NCBI RefSeq assembly: GCF_024741795.1
Contig: NZ_CP102950.1
Coordinates: 558,001-622,000, forward strand
Source: Arthrobacter sp. CJ23
GTDB lineage: Bacteria; Actinomycetota; Actinomycetes; Actinomycetales; Micrococcaceae
Length of the DNA stretch: 64,000 nt
Reading direction: 5' to 3'
A program made the translations under genes and the position numbers. Positions 63,669 through 64,000 of the stretch are shown piece by piece. How positions within the stretch are numbered: position 1 is the first letter of the stretch; every line of letters begins with the position of its first letter. Under the pieces are notes generated by a model. That model was not told the origin of the DNA and did not search any database. It was given only the letters and a program-made list of their open reading frames with translations.

Positions 63669-64000
63669 CTACCCCGCTGAGCCGGCCAAGGCCGCAGCGA
63701 TCGCGTCGAACGCGCCGATGGTGGAGAAGAGCTTCGCTGCGTCCTGGGGCAGCGGCCAGCTGGAGAGTTTTGCGGCTACGAGGCCGGCCGGCCGGTTGAT
63801 GTAGATCATTTGACCGTGGATGCCTAGACACAGCAGCACATCGTTGCCGGGGTATGGGAACCAGAGTTGGTTCCGGTACATTCCGCCCGGCATCCTGTTA
63901 TCGCCAGGGCTGTACAGGAATGCTTCCCGGGTATCGGTGTCGCCCTGCAGTGTCTCAGTAACCCAAGTCGGTGAAAGCACTTGCTCACCGGTAAGGGACA
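63669..64000 (-). CDS. C-terminal part of a beta-lactamase-fold serine hydrolase
   Basis: The visible 110 residues continue beyond the window on the left side of the protein. MYRNQLWFPYPGNDVLLCLGIHGQ and the following IYINRPAGLVAAKLSSWP are the last strands of class C beta-lactamase-like enzymes of the 6-aminohexanoate-dimer hydrolase (NylB) type. The catalytic Ser-x-x-Lys lies outside the window, so activity cannot be judged. Confidence 0.7.
   Translation of the reverse strand, partial: SLTGEQVLSPTWVTETLQGDTDTREAFLYSPGDNRMPGGMYRNQLWFPYPGNDVLLCLGIHGQMIYINRPAGLVAAKLSSWPLPQDAAKLFSTIGAFDAIAAALAGSAG

Overview
The window is high-GC DNA with the gene content of an Actinobacterium of the Micrococcaceae (Arthrobacter, Pseudarthrobacter or Paenarthrobacter type). 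Pointers are the single-copy small SRP RNA beside dnaX, recR and aspartokinase, a DUF4193 protein, an EF-G-like second elongation factor, an actinobacterial PutA without a DNA-binding domain, and many GTG/TTG starts. No insertion sequence, CRISPR array or prophage was seen. Genus assignment is inference from gene families, not from a search.

Layout. 1-6.2 kb holds secreted hydrolases: the 3' part of a sialidase and a large subtilisin-like protease. 6.2-12.9 kb holds an adenylate kinase, a flavin-binding protein, EF-G2, two subtilisin-inhibitor-like proteins around a conserved protein, an OhrR-type regulator with a palindromic operator, and two tiny related proteins. 13-22.4 kb holds the lysC / recR / dnaX / SRP RNA block, interrupted by an ABC exporter. 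22.4-24.5 kb is a small accessory patch with a toxin-antitoxin-like pair. 24.5-41 kb is mainly metabolic and regulatory: an LVIVD-repeat secreted protein, tRNA-Ser, LysR-putA, MFS-MarR, an M23 peptidase, glutathione peroxidase and TetR-aldehyde dehydrogenase-SDR.

41-46 kb is a compact catabolic cluster: a CYP199A-like cytochrome P450, an IclR regulator, a histidine-ammonia-lyase-like enzyme with one substrate-binding residue changed, and a phthalate-dioxygenase-reductase-type electron donor. 46-52 kb holds a cAMP-phosphodiesterase-like enzyme, a Stealth glycopolymer phosphotransferase with a HAD phosphatase, a LytR_C protein, DUF4193 and a TetR regulator.

52.3-56.4 kb is the most striking part: a complete-looking gene cluster for a head-to-tail circular bacteriocin of the enterocin AS-48 / circularin A / uberolysin class. 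It has a precursor peptide, a SpoIIM/DUF95 protein, two small membrane proteins, one large multi-pass membrane protein and an ABC ATPase, all co-oriented and mostly tightly spaced. Two RNA hairpins flank the precursor gene. Its upstream region is AT-rich compared with the rest of the window.

57-64 kb contains a winged-helix protein, a PucR-type regulator split by an in-frame stop codon, a diaminopimelate-decarboxylase-like gene in an operon with a polar amino acid ABC transporter, and the 3' end of a beta-lactamase-fold hydrolase running off the window.
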